Source: Cordylochernes scorpioides
Taxonomy: Eukaryota > Arthropoda > Arachnida > Pseudoscorpiones > Chernetidae
Reading direction: 5' to 3'
Length of the DNA stretch: 64,000 bases
Assembly (NCBI GenBank): GCA_030710605.1
Contig: CP092876.1
Span: 63,178,115 to 63,242,114, forward strand
Under the pieces are notes generated by a model. That model saw only the letters and a list, made by a program, of their open reading frames with translations, did not search any database and had not been told where the DNA came from. Numbering within the stretch: position 1 is the stretch's first letter; each line of letters starts with the position of its first letter. Shown here piece after piece: positions 21,873 through 33,139 of this stretch. Position numbers and translations under genes: made by a program.

Positions 21873-22337
21873 AACTTGAGGAATAGTGTACAAAAAGAAA
21901 AAAAGGGAAAATTAGGTATTACCATCTACCACGTTAATTTACGTAAAATGTCGAATTGAAAGTGATATTTTATTTTAGGGGGACACCTTTTAGAATTTTG
22001 TGTAACAGTGTAATAGACAATGAAAGCATTTTTCCAGCCCCAAGGAAGTGATATTTGGAATAAAGTATTGTATAAGTAATAGGTCACATAGATTGTATAA
22101 CCCCTCCCCCCGTCCTATTCATCTCTTGGATCATGATAAGTTTCTAGTTGAATTGTCAAAAAGCGCTGTCCATTTATTATATAAAGAACTCCTATTAGTA
22201 ATGCCATCATAATACTCAATTATTCCTCTTTTAGTGAAATAGTGTTATGTGAATCTAAGACTAATAAATAGTGAGCTCTTGCTTCGTTCTTTAGTTTTGA
22301 AGTGTCATAGTTTATAAATAACTACCATCGTACTTTT
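21873..22337. other. AT-rich stretch, no gene seen
   Basis: No open frame, RNA gene or recognisable transposon boundary between the inverted-repeat arm and the mariner element. Confidence 0.4.
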
Positions 22338-22339
22338 TA

Positions 22340-23225
22340 CAAGGTGGGATCAATAAATAAGGTGAATTATAATTTATTTAAAAAAATAAGAACGATATTA
22401 AAAATTAGGACTTGATTTATTCAAAATAATCACCTTGGCTTTCTATACATCGTCTCCATCGTTCTGGCAACTTGTAAATACCCTCTTTATAGGCACGCTT
22501 AAGGAGCGCGTGAAAAAAATCTTGCACCACTTTCTGGACATCTTCATCCGAGTCAAATCGCTTTCCCTTTAACTCCTTATTTAGTAGTCCAAAAAGGAAA
22601 TAGTCAGAGGGGGCTAGATCTGGACTATATGCAGGATGTTCTAAAACTTCAAAACCTAATTTAATGATTGTAGATACAGTTTTACTAAGCTTCCCTCTTC
22701 TTTTGTTTCTTATACCGGGCTTTAGCTTATTTACAAGAATGTCACAATAAAGGTCGCTGTTCATACGTTGCCTATGGTAAAAATGGATATTTTCTATCCT
22801 CCAAAATTAAGTTTTCAACCGCATTTATCGTGCTTGGCGTCGCTGTAACACTTGGTCGTCCAGGTCGCTCAATATCGGTACATGTAATTCGACAATTTTT
22901 GAACTCTTTAACCCATTTATAAATGTGTTTTGAGACAAACAAGACTCACCATAGATATTTTACATTCCTTGGCATATTTGCGATGTTTGAATACCTTCTG
23001 CATTCAAGAAACGAATACCTGCACGTTGTTCAAGCCTGGTGCAATACTTCAAGGGAGCTTCCATTTTAGTTTATTTATAAGTCTCGCGCCGCGCGTGGGA
23101 AAAAAGAACAGAACACCTTAAATAGTCTCTCGATGTTATATTTTAATATTCTGTGGTTCAAATAATTTTTGCTTTTTTAATTTTTAAGAAATAAGATCAT
23201 TCACCTTATTTATTGATCCCCCTTG
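22340..23225 (-). mobile_element. Internally deleted mariner element
   Basis: An 886-bp element with roughly 27-bp inverted ends (caaggtgggatcaataaata ... mirrored with one or two mismatches at 23199-23225) and TA duplications at 22338-22339 and 23226-23227. Full mariner elements are about 1.3 kb, so about 400 bp is missing. Transposase remains lie on the minus strand. Confidence 0.88.
22417..23064 (-). pseudogene. Mariner transposase pseudogene
   Basis: The N-terminal part starts at the ATG 23062-23064 and includes LEQRAGIRFLNAEGIQTSQI, then a stop; the frame resumes with a helix-turn-helix-like segment and GRPSVTATPS. The middle of the catalytic domain is deleted. The C-terminal part (22417-22764) has EHPAYSPDLAPSDYFLFG, which carries the third Asp of the DD34D triad, and ends QGDYFE. 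The first two catalytic Asp motifs are absent, so it is inactive. Confidence 0.88.
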
Positions 23226-23227
23226 TA

Positions 23228-24303
23228 TTTAAGAGTAATTCAAATATATTATGGAAATGTTAAAATTGAGTTGTCACATCAGTCTGAACTTCAATTATAA
23301 TCACACACACAACTAAATATTATTTTACTTAATTGAATGATCGCTTCTCTCTCTCTCTAAAGTTTAGAAATTATAATATAGAAAAGAAATTTGTAATATC
23401 AAACTTTTTGACACAATAATGGAATACAATTCGAGAATAGATTGAATTTTGGAATATGTAAAAATGTCAGGGAAACTTTTCCATTTGCATCTGACAATGA
23501 ATAACCTGCATAGCCTCGAGGCAAACATCCCTGCGATTCCTGGAGCGTTACATTTTGTTATGCAAATCCACCGGCGCCGCATATAAAAACCTTTGTCTCG
23601 AGGAGTAATTAAGAGGGTCAGATGCTAATGGAAACTCCAGATCTCCGCCATTGTAAATTCTCTAAAGAACTTTTTACCCGCGGAGGGAATCCATCATTCT
23701 GCCAATTCTAGAGTTAAGGAGGGAGGAGAATTTTTTATAACGTTCGAACGGAGGCCTCTCATACAGCCACTTTTTCCCAATTTTCCTGCTTAGTCTTTGA
23801 TCCCAGCCACATTGTGGTAAATCAATAAACACTTTCTAGATGAATAATATATATTAAATCATATTATGATGCATTAGCGCGCCATATGTTTTGAAAATTC
23901 GAAACTATTATAGACGCGTATAATTCTTTATAATACGCGTCTATAATAGTTTCAAATTTTGATATATTAAATCACATAAATTTTCTTTATCATCAAAGAG
24001 AACATGTTGTTATACATGTGATACACTTCATGTTGAAAAAATGACAATTCAATCAATAAATAGCAATATTGTTTGCACTTTAATTTCATGAACAAATAGC
24101 ATTTGGATTTAATTTTTAATCATACATTTCGAAAATATGTGAAACGCTCATTCATCTATTCATCTTTTTTTTTTATTCTACGAATATAAGAGATACGCGG
24201 GAAAGGAAGAGATAAGTTTGAACAAAAGATAAATGAGTTATTATATATACACAATAACTAGAATTATATCTATTATTCGTTAATAAGCTTCAAAAAAGTT
24301 TCA
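23228..24303. other. AT-rich DNA with a non-repetitive island and a hairpin
   Basis: 23470-23830 is a balanced, non-repetitive segment (atttgcat / tatgcaaat octamer-like sites near 23480 and 23560) without a convincing frame. 23896-23960 is a hairpin whose arms (gaaactattatagacgcgta) match a family also seen at 14950-15070. The remainder is AT-rich and featureless. Confidence 0.4.
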
Positions 24304-24713
24304 GTGTTACCTTATGAAGTGCCGGGGGTCCTCGGGTACAAAAAGGAGTCCGTCAGATGGGCCCCTAAGAAGCTCACCGAGGAACACAAGATAAAGCCCG
24401 TAGAAAGTGCCACAGAATTTCTCTGCCGCTATGAGGAAGAAGGCGAAGAATTTATGGATCCGATTGTGACTGGAGACGAAACGTGGGAACATAATTACAC
24501 CTCAGAAACGAAGAACCAGTTGGAACTGTCGTATATTTATACTTTAATTATATAATAAAATATTGGATATAATATATTAATATAATAATAATATTAGATT
24601 CACATATTATTATTCTGCGATATATTGTATATATATCATAATATATAATTCATCATCATATAATTCGATTGTTAACTTGTAATTCTTAAACTTGCATCTA
24701 ATACGGTGTAATA

Positions 24714-26131
24714 CACTGCGTGACATTGAAAATGGAACACCAATAAATAGTGGCCAGAAAATTATGCAAATTTCAGGGTAGACGCGCCTAACCGAGTTAT
24801 GCAAATGATGTAAAATGCGCAGCTCTCGTGCGCACATGGAGTAAGATATAAGGGAAGGAACTTGCAGAAAGGACAGTATTCGTGTCGTTATTTCTTCAAG
24901 GAAAATCATTGTAGAAATTTTGTTCTTGTGTCAAAAGACACGTGTAATAACAGAGAATGCCAGGTCATCGTAAACGGAGGCAGTTCAAGCAGACAGACGC
25001 TTTTACGAGGGGCATGGTGATCGGACTGAAAATGGCAGGTTGGTCCATACGTCAAATCGCAGCTGATATACACCTTGGTGCGTCCACGGTGCACCGACTG
25101 TGGAGAAGATGGTTGGAACAAGGAAATGTGTCAATTTATAGGAATGTCGGTGCAACCAGAGTGACGTCAGCACGTGTGGATCGGCGTATCCTTCAACAAG
25201 CAGTGGCGGCCCCACAAGCCACTTGTACCGCCATCCTGCAACATGTGCAAGACACTCTAGATCATTCCATCTCGACCAGAACCATTTCCCGTCGATTGGT
25301 TGCTAATGGCTTGCACTCATGCCGTCCGCTAAGAAGACTGCCAATGCCCCACCGAATAGGCGCCAACGTTTGGAATGGTGCCGGGCTAGATCGACGTGGA
25401 TGACGGAATGGCACAGGGTCGTGTTCTCAGATGAGTCGCGTTTCTGCTTGTCCAGTGATAGTCGCCGTGTACGCGTGTGGCGTCGACGTGGAGAAAGGTC
25501 CAATCCGGCAGCAATTGTGGAACGCCCCACCGTGCGACAACGTGGAATCATGGTTTGGGGCGCAATCGCGTATGATTCCAGGTCACCTTTACTTCGTATT
25601 CAGGGCACTATGACGTCCCAACGATACGTTGATGATGTGCTGCGACCTGTGACACTCCCCTACCTTCAGGGGGTACCCAATGCCCTTTATCAGCAGGATA
25701 ACGCCCGACCGCACACTGCTCGCATTAGCCAACAAGCTCTGCAAGATGTACAGATGCTTCCCTGGCCACCGTACTCTCCTGATCTCTCACCAATCGAGCA
25801 CGTCTGGGACATCATTGGACGCCGTTTGCATGCCTTGCCACAGCCGCGTTCAGAAGACGAACTGTGGCAAATGGTTGAGAGGGAATGGAGAGCCATCCCT
25901 CAGGACGCCATCCGTACTCTGATTGACTCTCTACCTAGACGTGTTGCTGCGTGCATCGCCGTCCGCGGTGGTCCTACTTGCTACTAAGCCGACGCCGTTC
26001 TCGCTCTGTATTATGACTATCATTTTGAAATAAAGATCACTTATTGTTCGTCCCTGTCTCTCTCTGTCTGCCGAGTTTCATCACTTTCTGGCCACTATTT
26101 CTTGGTGTTCCATTTTCAATGTCACGCAGTG
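24714..26131 (+). mobile_element. Tc1-type DNA transposon C, nearly intact
   Basis: A 1418-bp element with TA duplications at 24712-24713 and 26132-26133. The terminal inverted repeats are about 47 bp (cactgcgtgacattgaaaat ...) with one clear mismatch. The well-preserved ends and a transposase with a single frameshift make this the youngest DNA transposon in the window. It has interrupted an older mariner copy. Confidence 0.95.
24957..25987 (+). pseudogene. Tc1 transposase, one frameshift from intact
   Basis: It starts at ATG 24957 (MPGHRKRRQF) and ends at TAA 25985-25987, about 343 codons, which is the usual Tc1 length. The N-terminal paired-like DNA-binding domain spans residues 1-115, with two helix-turn-helix units (SIRQIAADIHLGASTVHRLW and the TISRRL region). 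The frame shifts once near 25340, consistent with loss of one base. The catalytic part follows: FSDESRF (first Asp), GIMVWGAI, QQDNARPH (second Asp) and SPDLSPIEHVW (Glu). By my count 32 residues separate the last Asp and Glu, where classical Tc1 has 34. No other disabling change is visible, so this copy could have been active recently. Confidence 0.9.
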
Positions 26132-26825
26132 TATAATAAAAGCAATTTAAATAAATAAAGCCTAAAATATATTTCTACTTTTAAATCAACCTAAATACAC
26201 CACAGAAACAATGGCGTCACCCGACCTCACCAAAACCGGAAAAGTTCAAGACGGTGAGGTCAGCGGGGAAGGTTATGGCAACTGTTTTCTGGGACAGGAA
26301 GGGTTTTTTTTTGTGGAATTCATGCCTAAAGAAACAATAATCAAATCAGAAATGTACCCGAGACTCTCAATAAACTTCGGCGAGTCATCCAAAGCAAAAT
26401 AATAGGTAGGCTCACCAAAAGAGAGTGTTTGCATCATGAAATTGCGCGTCTACATGTGTCACATCAAACAACCATCCTTCTCAATGGATTCGGCTGGAAA
26501 ATCATCGACCATCCTCCTTACAGTCCGGACATTGCTCCCAGCGACTACCACTTGTTTCCCGCTCTCAAAAAACACCTTGCGGGACAGAAATTGGAGTCAG
26601 ACGAGGAAGTGTGAGAAGCAATCGTCAGTTGGCTTCGCGACGCGGCAGGAGAGTGGTATGACGCCGGCATTAAAAAAACTGATTTCCAGGATGTAAAAAT
26701 TGATTGATCGTCAAGACGACTATGTTGAAAAGTAGCCAAATGTTCAACCTTTCCAACAATAAAGTTGTAAATAAATTACATTTTCCATGAAAAAATAGGA
26801 GACCTTACTTTTCAATATACCCTCG

Positions 26826-27525
26826 TATCAATTATAAGACGACTTTTCAGCATTTTTGCAAAGTATTAATCAAGGACACACACACACCTGCTAACTGTAA
26901 ACTCATCAGTGTGTGAAAATGTTATCATCGCGCTATTTTTACTTCATAAATAAAACATATTCTCAACATTTCTATTACAATGAGAATACATTTGGAAAGC
27001 TTTGCTCATCATTGGCAAACTCTCCCAGAAGATTCGTTAATTTAATCCACCAGGTCACTGTGATATTGCATGCAGGTGATATTTGACTATTCTGATTTAA
27101 TATATCTGGGTTTATAAAGGAATTCTTAGTTGAAGTATTTAATGAATCTATTGACATAAACCTAGAGGGGATAGTAGAAATGCCTTCAAATATTTGCCTC
27201 GAGTATTGACCGTCCTGTCATTTACTGGAAGGAGAATTCAGCTAGACAAACCAAATGTTCCTGAGACTACCACTGGAAAATATTGCCATCAGACTATATT
27301 AAACATATTAGCTATTCTTTGTAGATTGAAATCTTTCTCTATTTTATCAGAAAAGTCTAATATATATCTCATAGAAATAACCTAGAACCTTCTTTAGGAA
27401 GTTAATTTTGAAGAAATATCTTCTTTTTATGTCTCCCTGTTAAGTTGACTCATGAACTTTTAAGACGATAATTCATTAAGATGAAATGTAAGTAAACACC
27501 TGATATATTCTAATAGATTTTAACG
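26826..27525. other. AT-rich DNA with a copy of dispersed repeat D
   Basis: 26998-27200 (catcattggcaaactctcccag onward) is a diverged copy of the repeat at 21098-21330 and 30887-31115. No gene found; short frames are not supported by any motif. Confidence 0.45.
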
Positions 27526-27951
27526 CATAGCAAAATGGAGGACAAGCTATTCAAGAGGCAAAGATTCCAGAGTAAAGTTGGGGAAGAATGGGTGGACTCC
27601 AGCTGCGGGGCATGGCCTATGTATGTGGGAGACAGGTGCCAAAAACGGCATTCCAGTGTGGGGAGGACGGAGTCTGGTCATATATGTGGCGAGTGGAAGA
27701 AGCGGCGAGTTGCCTCCGGGCGTGTGGATGATCCTGCAAGACGGTACCAGAGAAGCTTACACGACCTGAACGGGAGCCTCCCTATCAACGTTGATAAGGA
27801 GAATCTTTCTGGTGGCGGATATTTGAAGCAAGTTTATCCAAGTGTGTGTACCTGATTCTCAATTACATTAACAACTTCTGGTGATAAAGTATAACGCACT
27901 AAGCTGTATCCACAAAAAACGAAGCCAAATTGTTTTCTATAAAACTTGTTC

Positions 27952-27989
<38 letters not shown>

Positions 27990-28440
27990 GACAGCTGAAA
28001 AGCATCGTTACAATATAATATTGTAGTATTGGTAATTATCTCCGCACTGTATGACAAGATATCCGAGAGGCAGGGATCCCAGAGTGAAGTTGTGGAAAGA
28101 TGGATGGACACCAGCTACGGGAGGATAGCCCACATGTGTGTGGGGAGGACAGGCGCCACGACGGCATTCCGGGGGACAAGGACAGTTTTAGACAGATCTG
28201 CGGTGACAGAAGACGCGGCAGGTTGTCCCCGAGAGTGTGACCGTGTGGATCAACAAGAAGACAGTGCAGGAAGAACGAGGAGGAACTTTCCCGTGGCGGA
28301 CAATGAAGACAAGTCTATCTACTGTATATAGTTACTAATCTCCTTTTAGAAGCTCTTGTAATAAATTATATCCTACTAAGCTATATCTAGAAAGAACCTA
28401 CATTGTTTTCCTAGAAACCTTGTACGCAAACATCAACAGC
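27526..28440 (+). repeat. Diverged tandem duplication of a 0.4-0.5-kb unit
   Basis: Unit 1 (about 27530-27955) and unit 2 (about 28045-28435) align through shared strings such as ccagagt(a/g)aagttg, cattcc.g.gggg.g and the tail ttgtt(c)gcaaa. Unit 1 has a 106-codon frame (27535-27855) and unit 2 a 95-codon frame (to 28331). Each is GC-richer than its flanks. They share only short protein similarity and no known domain. Between the units lies an A run of about 32 at 27955-27987. This could be a decayed gene pair, a non-coding transcript repeat or part of an unknown element. Confidence 0.55.
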
Positions 28441-30104
28441 TTAGAAACGTCGTAACAATAAATTTTCCAAATGTCCAATCGATTCCGAAATTCTAATATC
28501 CCGTTTCAGTTAAAATTACTTGTAGCTTTTTAAATGTAGTTTTGATAGTAGCAATAAATGAATATTTAACTTCATTTATTGTAGATTTATCCATTAGGAT
28601 AGATAATAAAATTTATCAGAAGTTGATATAATTTATAGGTATTTTTTCCAACTGCCATGTACACTATTTGCCAGGGTCTATGTAATCTCCATTAACTCTC
28701 TCATTTTTTTTATCTATTTGCAAATGTGTGTAATCGAAATGTTTATAGCCTAAATTTGATGACAATTAAAAATTAATAAAACTTATAATTTTATATGAAT
28801 GAAGATGGATATTTAAGGATAATCTTTTGAACATACCTTTAAGTCAATTTTTATATTTAAACATGATTTATCTATGAGAGATAGAATTGTATATAGGCAA
28901 TAATCAAGTTGGTGTATGCATATAAGGAACGATTACATAGATCGGCCTGCCAGTCCTGAACATCTATTGAATTGTATCAAATCTTCCGAAAAAGACCTCT
29001 GGGAGAACCCCAGGACTATAATAGAAAATCTGAGACAATGGAACCTAATGGAGATCGTTTAAACGACTTGAGAAATAAGCAACAACAACAACAAACAAAA
29101 TTAGCTTAATATAAATATATATTTATTAGTATTTCACATATATATACTTGTATTAAAAATAAAAAAGGCATCTCCTGACCACGAACACATGTGCTTTTTA
29201 GATGGCAGAGCGCCACCTAGTGTAGCAAAAATAAACTAAACGTTTATTTAGCTTGCTCCGTGATATTTGGCCAACCCAATTTCTTTATCAATATCAATTT
29301 AACAAGTCAATATGTCTCCGAGATACGAGTTTCTTAATTCATTCTTATTGTCAACTCTAGCTTTCGTAGCCCTTCTACAGGAGTACAAATATATCATACC
29401 GTTGGATAACTATTATACTTGTATATATTGTAGCTGTATGAAAAAGTGAAAGTTGTATAAGCTTATGATTTTGCTTTGTTTTAAAAATGAATCGATGTTG
29501 GTTCCATATGCTTGAATTGAATATTACACCTTAGTTCTATATATTTTATTGCTTAAAAAGGAACACAACAAAACAAAAACAAAAAAAAACTAAAATTGCA
29601 AAGGATTTGATAACTAACTAATAAAAAAAAAAACAATAATAAAAAATGATGATGATAAAAGATTAAATATGTCTGCCAGAAAAATGCTTCTATGAATTAA
29701 AAATAAGAATAATTACAAACTTAACATCTAAACTTCAAACAGTAGCGTAGAAATCAAGTTTTTCTAAATTCTATGAAAATAAAAATTATCTCTTCGTCAC
29801 AATATATACATATGTTTTGGGCGGAATTTTGCATATTGGCAATAATTTTATTGAGTTTATTATTATTATATACTTGTATATAATTAAATCTGTGAGTTAT
29901 AGAAATAAGTGAATATACTTTCATATTTACATAGCCTTTTGATTTGATACTTAATTGGTGGAAGAATAAGAAATGTTCAATCAACTTGCTATCACTATTC
30001 AAGGCGTGCTAACATATATTTTGTCTTTTAAAACATTTTCTTTAGGTGTCTTCTTAAACCTATACGAAGGAAAAGTATGCCCTTTCCCTCTATGTATATA
30101 TAAT
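28441..30104. other. AT-rich stretch with dispersed-repeat fragments
   Basis: No gene seen. 29162-29285 (ggcatctcctgaccacgaac ... gccaacccaatttct) is a repeat also present, diverged, at 41795-41885. At 29358-29382 the minus strand carries the PLE-type motif CCTGTAGAAGGGC ... CGAAAGC. Several homopolymer-rich tracts lie between 29560 and 29660. Confidence 0.45.
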
Positions 30105-30785
30105 CATAAAAAGCTAATTAGCTAATCAGAATGCAGCCAATGAGAGAAATAACAAACGATAGTTTTTGCTATGGCTCGAGCTAATTGATTCCGGTCTAAT
30201 TTGGGCCAAACATTTTTCTGGAGGTGTTTATAGCGAGTTAATTAAATCTCGAATATTATTTTTGGCCAGGCGTCAAGGAAATTAATTTTATAATCATGAC
30301 TTTGTTTTCTTTCGCCCTTGTTTTTCTTTCCCCCAACTCGCTAACATTTGTCAAAATAGCTCCTTCGATCATATTTTAGGGTTATCTCTCTTTGTGTGTG
30401 AGCGCTCAAGGAATAATCATTGAAAGCAATTTTCACAGAGGATTGGTCCTCCATTCTATTCAAAGAGAGATAGGGGAGGAGAAAAATATTTAAATCCATT
30501 TATTATTAAATTCTTTTATTTAGCACTTTCTATACTCTTTTTAATCAAAAAATGAGAAAAAAAAGTTGAATGAGCTTTTTAATTTGGTTTACTGACTCAA
30601 AGTTTTCGATAAAGATAGGGAGGAGAGAAAAGAAAGGGCAGTCATTTATCCTCACGCCGAGTTTGAAAGCAAAATAATTTTCCTTTGACGTGACACTCTG
30701 ATGCCAAACTTCCCTGCTTTATCTTGAGGCTAAATTAGTTTGCAGCGCACCTAACGGCACAATACTCGGTTTTACTATATAAAAT
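30105..30785. promoter_or_regulatory. Non-repetitive block rich in homeodomain-type sites (possible enhancer)
   Basis: Clean, non-repetitive sequence with clustered TAAT-core sites: ctaattagctaatcag near 30114, gctaattgattcc near 30180, gcgagttaattaaatctcg near 30233 and gaaattaattttataatcat near 30280. The block also contains ccaatgag and tgacgtgaca strings. No coding frame. Clusters of TAATTA sites in an otherwise repeat-filled region resemble developmental enhancers, but AT-richness alone produces some of these, so the call is tentative. Confidence 0.3.
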
Positions 30786-30886
30786 TAATAGATAACAATA
30801 TATTTAAATGATGCTTCCATTTCTTATATATAGATGGCACTTTATCATCTTATAATTAATTATACCTAACTGGGCTTGTACTTATT

Positions 30887-31115
30887 GTTTGCGGAAGAGC
30901 ATTGCTCGATGTAAATATTTATATGTAATTCTGCTGTCCTAAAAGCTTATGTCCATAGTTTGCTTGAAAACCATTTCTAAGATTCCATCCTTCATTGCAA
31001 CCTATATAAGCAGAATTGTCCAATACAGTATTAGAGCTCTAAAAAGCGGTCTGATAAATTAAATTGGCAAAACCACTGGGAAGGTTCAACACTGATGAGC
31101 CAAGCCCTCTTAATA
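30887..31115. repeat. Dispersed repeat D, inverted copy at 31 kb
   Basis: Reverse-complement relative of 21098-21330 in its left part (cttattgtttgcggaagagc ... gtccatagttt) continuing to ttcaacactgatgagccaag. Long shared stretches make common origin clear. Confidence 0.6.
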
Positions 31116-31364
31116 TATTTTTTCATCGAAGTGAAGTGTAGTAGTTTGTTTTATATTTAAAAATAAACATTCTCGTCTTTTGATGCTTCCATTTTCTAAT
31201 ATATTAAAAATCGTAGTGAGTTGTATTTTTAAAAATTTCTAATTTTGAAACCTATTACTCCTTGCTCATCGCCTCCTATCCCTCAACTAAGTAGAACCAC
31301 AATACGGTGTTGCTTCAATAAAAAAAAAAATATATATATATATATGTATTGTAATGGAAGCATA

Positions 31365-31560
31365 GGGCGCCTCTCCCGTCAAAACGAACGTCAAAAGCTG
31401 ACGCCATCTATTGACCGTCGCCGCAAACTAGCGGCCTCGGGTCGGTGACAAAGCCACAACACCAGCATTGGCAAACTGAGAAGCGTCCACCTAGAGACCA
31501 TTGTTTCGGGCTAATGGCCCTCGTCAGTCTAGGGCGGACTTTATTCCATGAGATCCACAC
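31365..31560. repeat. Hammerhead-bearing repeat, single copy
   Basis: gggcgcctctcccgtcaaaa ... through ctagggcgg matches, with about one difference in ten, one arm of the palindrome at 63482-63820. It extends about 30 bp past the ribozyme into sequence absent from the palindrome. Short frames inside it on either strand are incidental. Confidence 0.8.
31490..31533 (-). ncRNA. Type I hammerhead ribozyme motif
   Basis: On the minus strand, stem I CCTAGA (31533-31528) leads to the core CTGACGA (31527-31521). Stem II is GGGC/GCCC with loop CATTA, followed by GAAA (31507-31504). A minimal stem III (A-U, C-G) closes over AATG, then the cleavage triplet GTC (31498-31496), and TCTAGG closes stem I. 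All invariant core bases of the hammerhead consensus are present. Very short stem III is characteristic of the hammerheads reported in Penelope-like elements and retrozymes, which may act as dimers. Confidence 0.8.
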
Positions 31561-32150
31561 GGGGTCTAATGGATGATTGACAATCTGCCAAAGAGGTGTT
31601 TAGCTGGCAAAGTGGCTGGGCCAAATCTATGGCTAAAATATAGATGGAAATTTTGCCGGGAGGATATTGATTTAAAGAGAGACGGGAGAGGCGACCTTTG
31701 TCTCTTTAAATATATATATATATATTCACATCAATATATTCACACAAACACACATAGGCTATCCCTCTTTCCATTTGATGAATGATTGCATAAGACGAAT
31801 GGTCCTAATAAAGACATAATTAAAAATAAAGAAAAAGGCATCTCCTGATCGTGGGACTAAAGGTTGATGATAGCTTGACGCTTTAAGAAAAAGAAAAGTT
31901 TTATTAAAAGATATAAATCAAATTTTGGTATATTCAAAACATCCATGAATTACGATAATATGTAAAACAGAAAAACAAATATGTTATTCATAATATGCAA
32001 AATACTAACGTCTACGTTGACTCCGCCTCCAGCACGTGCCTGAGTCTTTTCAAAAACGTCCTAATTTTACGCTCCGCTAGAATTTTATTAAACTTTTTTT
32101 TTTAAGTTTTCATAGATTATAGGCAACATTTATCACAAAAAAAGTCAAGC
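31561..32150. other. AT-rich stretch, no gene seen
   Basis: Includes an (at)n tract near 31710 and a copy of the aaaaaggcatctcctgatcg string at 31834. Short frames are not supported. Confidence 0.4.
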
Positions 32151-32159
32151 CATTGGAAG

Positions 32160-32933
32160 GATGGAAGCAGGCCAATCACGGAAGAAGAAGCAATATGGCT
32201 TGGAGTAACAAGAAACTGTCTTAAGGCTTTGGAAAAAAATTAAAACAACAGCTAAGGTTGTCAGAACACCCGAAAAAGGACGGCCAAGGGTCACAATGTT
32301 GAATCAAGACCGTTATTTGAGTCGCCTTGCGCGTCGCAATAGAAGAATGACAGCATCGCAACTGCGAAGTGACCTTAATGCAGCTAGTGTCTTAGTATCA
32401 ACTGAAACAATACGAAGAAGGCTTCACATGAAGGACCTCTATGCTCGACGACCCATAATTTGTGTGCCATTGACACCTCCTCAAAATAGAGCAAGGAAAC
32501 TTTGGTGCAGACGACATGTCGTCTGGAATCCAGATGAATGGAGAAGTGAAATGTTCACTGATGAGTCCAGATTCTCTCTAAACAGCGATTCTCGTCGTGT
32601 CTCTGTCTGAAGAGAAGTAGGAACCAGAAATAATCCCCGGAATATAGCTGAAAGGGATCCTTACAGAAGCCAAGGTTTTATGGTCTGGAATCAGATAAAG
32701 CCGATCACACCTCATATTAACAACAATATCCAACATATTTATGAACTCAATGCAAGAAGATCATTGCTTGACTGGCTAATTTGCCTAAAATAAGTGTTAG
32801 ATTTCTTTGATTTCGGGTTTTTTAATCAATAATGAAATAATACATTTTTTGTATACACCTTCATTGATAAATGGTCAATAAAATTTGAGATAAATGAAAA
32901 AATAATGTTGTTCCTTTATTTAATGGACCAGTG
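32160..32933 (+). pseudogene. Tc1-type transposase fragment D
   Basis: 32280-32610 encodes GRPRVT followed by LNQDRYLSRLARRNRRMTAS, TETIRRRLH and FTDESRFSLNSDSRRVSV (first catalytic Asp), then a stop. Remnants continue to about 32700 (SQGFMVW). The second Asp and the Glu are deleted. The right terminus ends in taatggaccagtg followed by TA at 32934-32935, a plausible Tc1 end; the left end is not recognisable. This is a third Tc1 lineage, distinct from elements A/B and C. Confidence 0.8.
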
Positions 32934-33139
32934 TATATATAAATAAACCCTCTTGTGTGTGTTCCAACAGGCTTGTGTACCTCTCATATCTTTGAAGTTA
33001 CAAAGTGCCTTGAACAAGAGGGCGAGTCTCTCATCAAAATACACTGCTAGCCACCCATATTGCAACACCAAGAAAGACAAGAGATATCACAAAAAATATA
33101 TTTTGTAGATAATATGTTGACCAAGAATCAAATTATTAA

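Larger units (their letters stand above)
24304..26820 (+). pseudogene. Mariner transposase pseudogene split by a Tc1 insertion
   Basis: The left part, 24304-24530, encodes RWAPKKLTEEHK, then CRYEEEGEEF and VTGDETW with the first catalytic Asp. The right part resumes at 26211 with a KVQDGEVSGEGYGNCFLGQE-like segment, a degraded second Asp motif, and HPPYSPDIAPSDYHLF with the third Asp, ending near the YVEK-like C terminus at 26735. The right terminus is about 26818. The Tc1 element at 24714-26131 plus about 250 bp of AT-rich DNA separate the halves. The 5' end is missing. It belongs to a different mariner subfamily from the 22-kb copy, to judge from its sequence. Confidence 0.8.

Noticed and set aside
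27955-27987. Run of about 32 A as the poly(A) tail of a processed pseudogene
   Set aside because: The tandem copy at 28430 has the same flanking bases on both sides with a short A run, so it is an internal expansion and not a transcript end.
32945-33040. Possible host exon (acceptor-like ccaacag followed by an open stretch) before Tc1 element B
   Set aside because: Too short, with no matching donor, partner exon or recognised protein; not reported as a feature.
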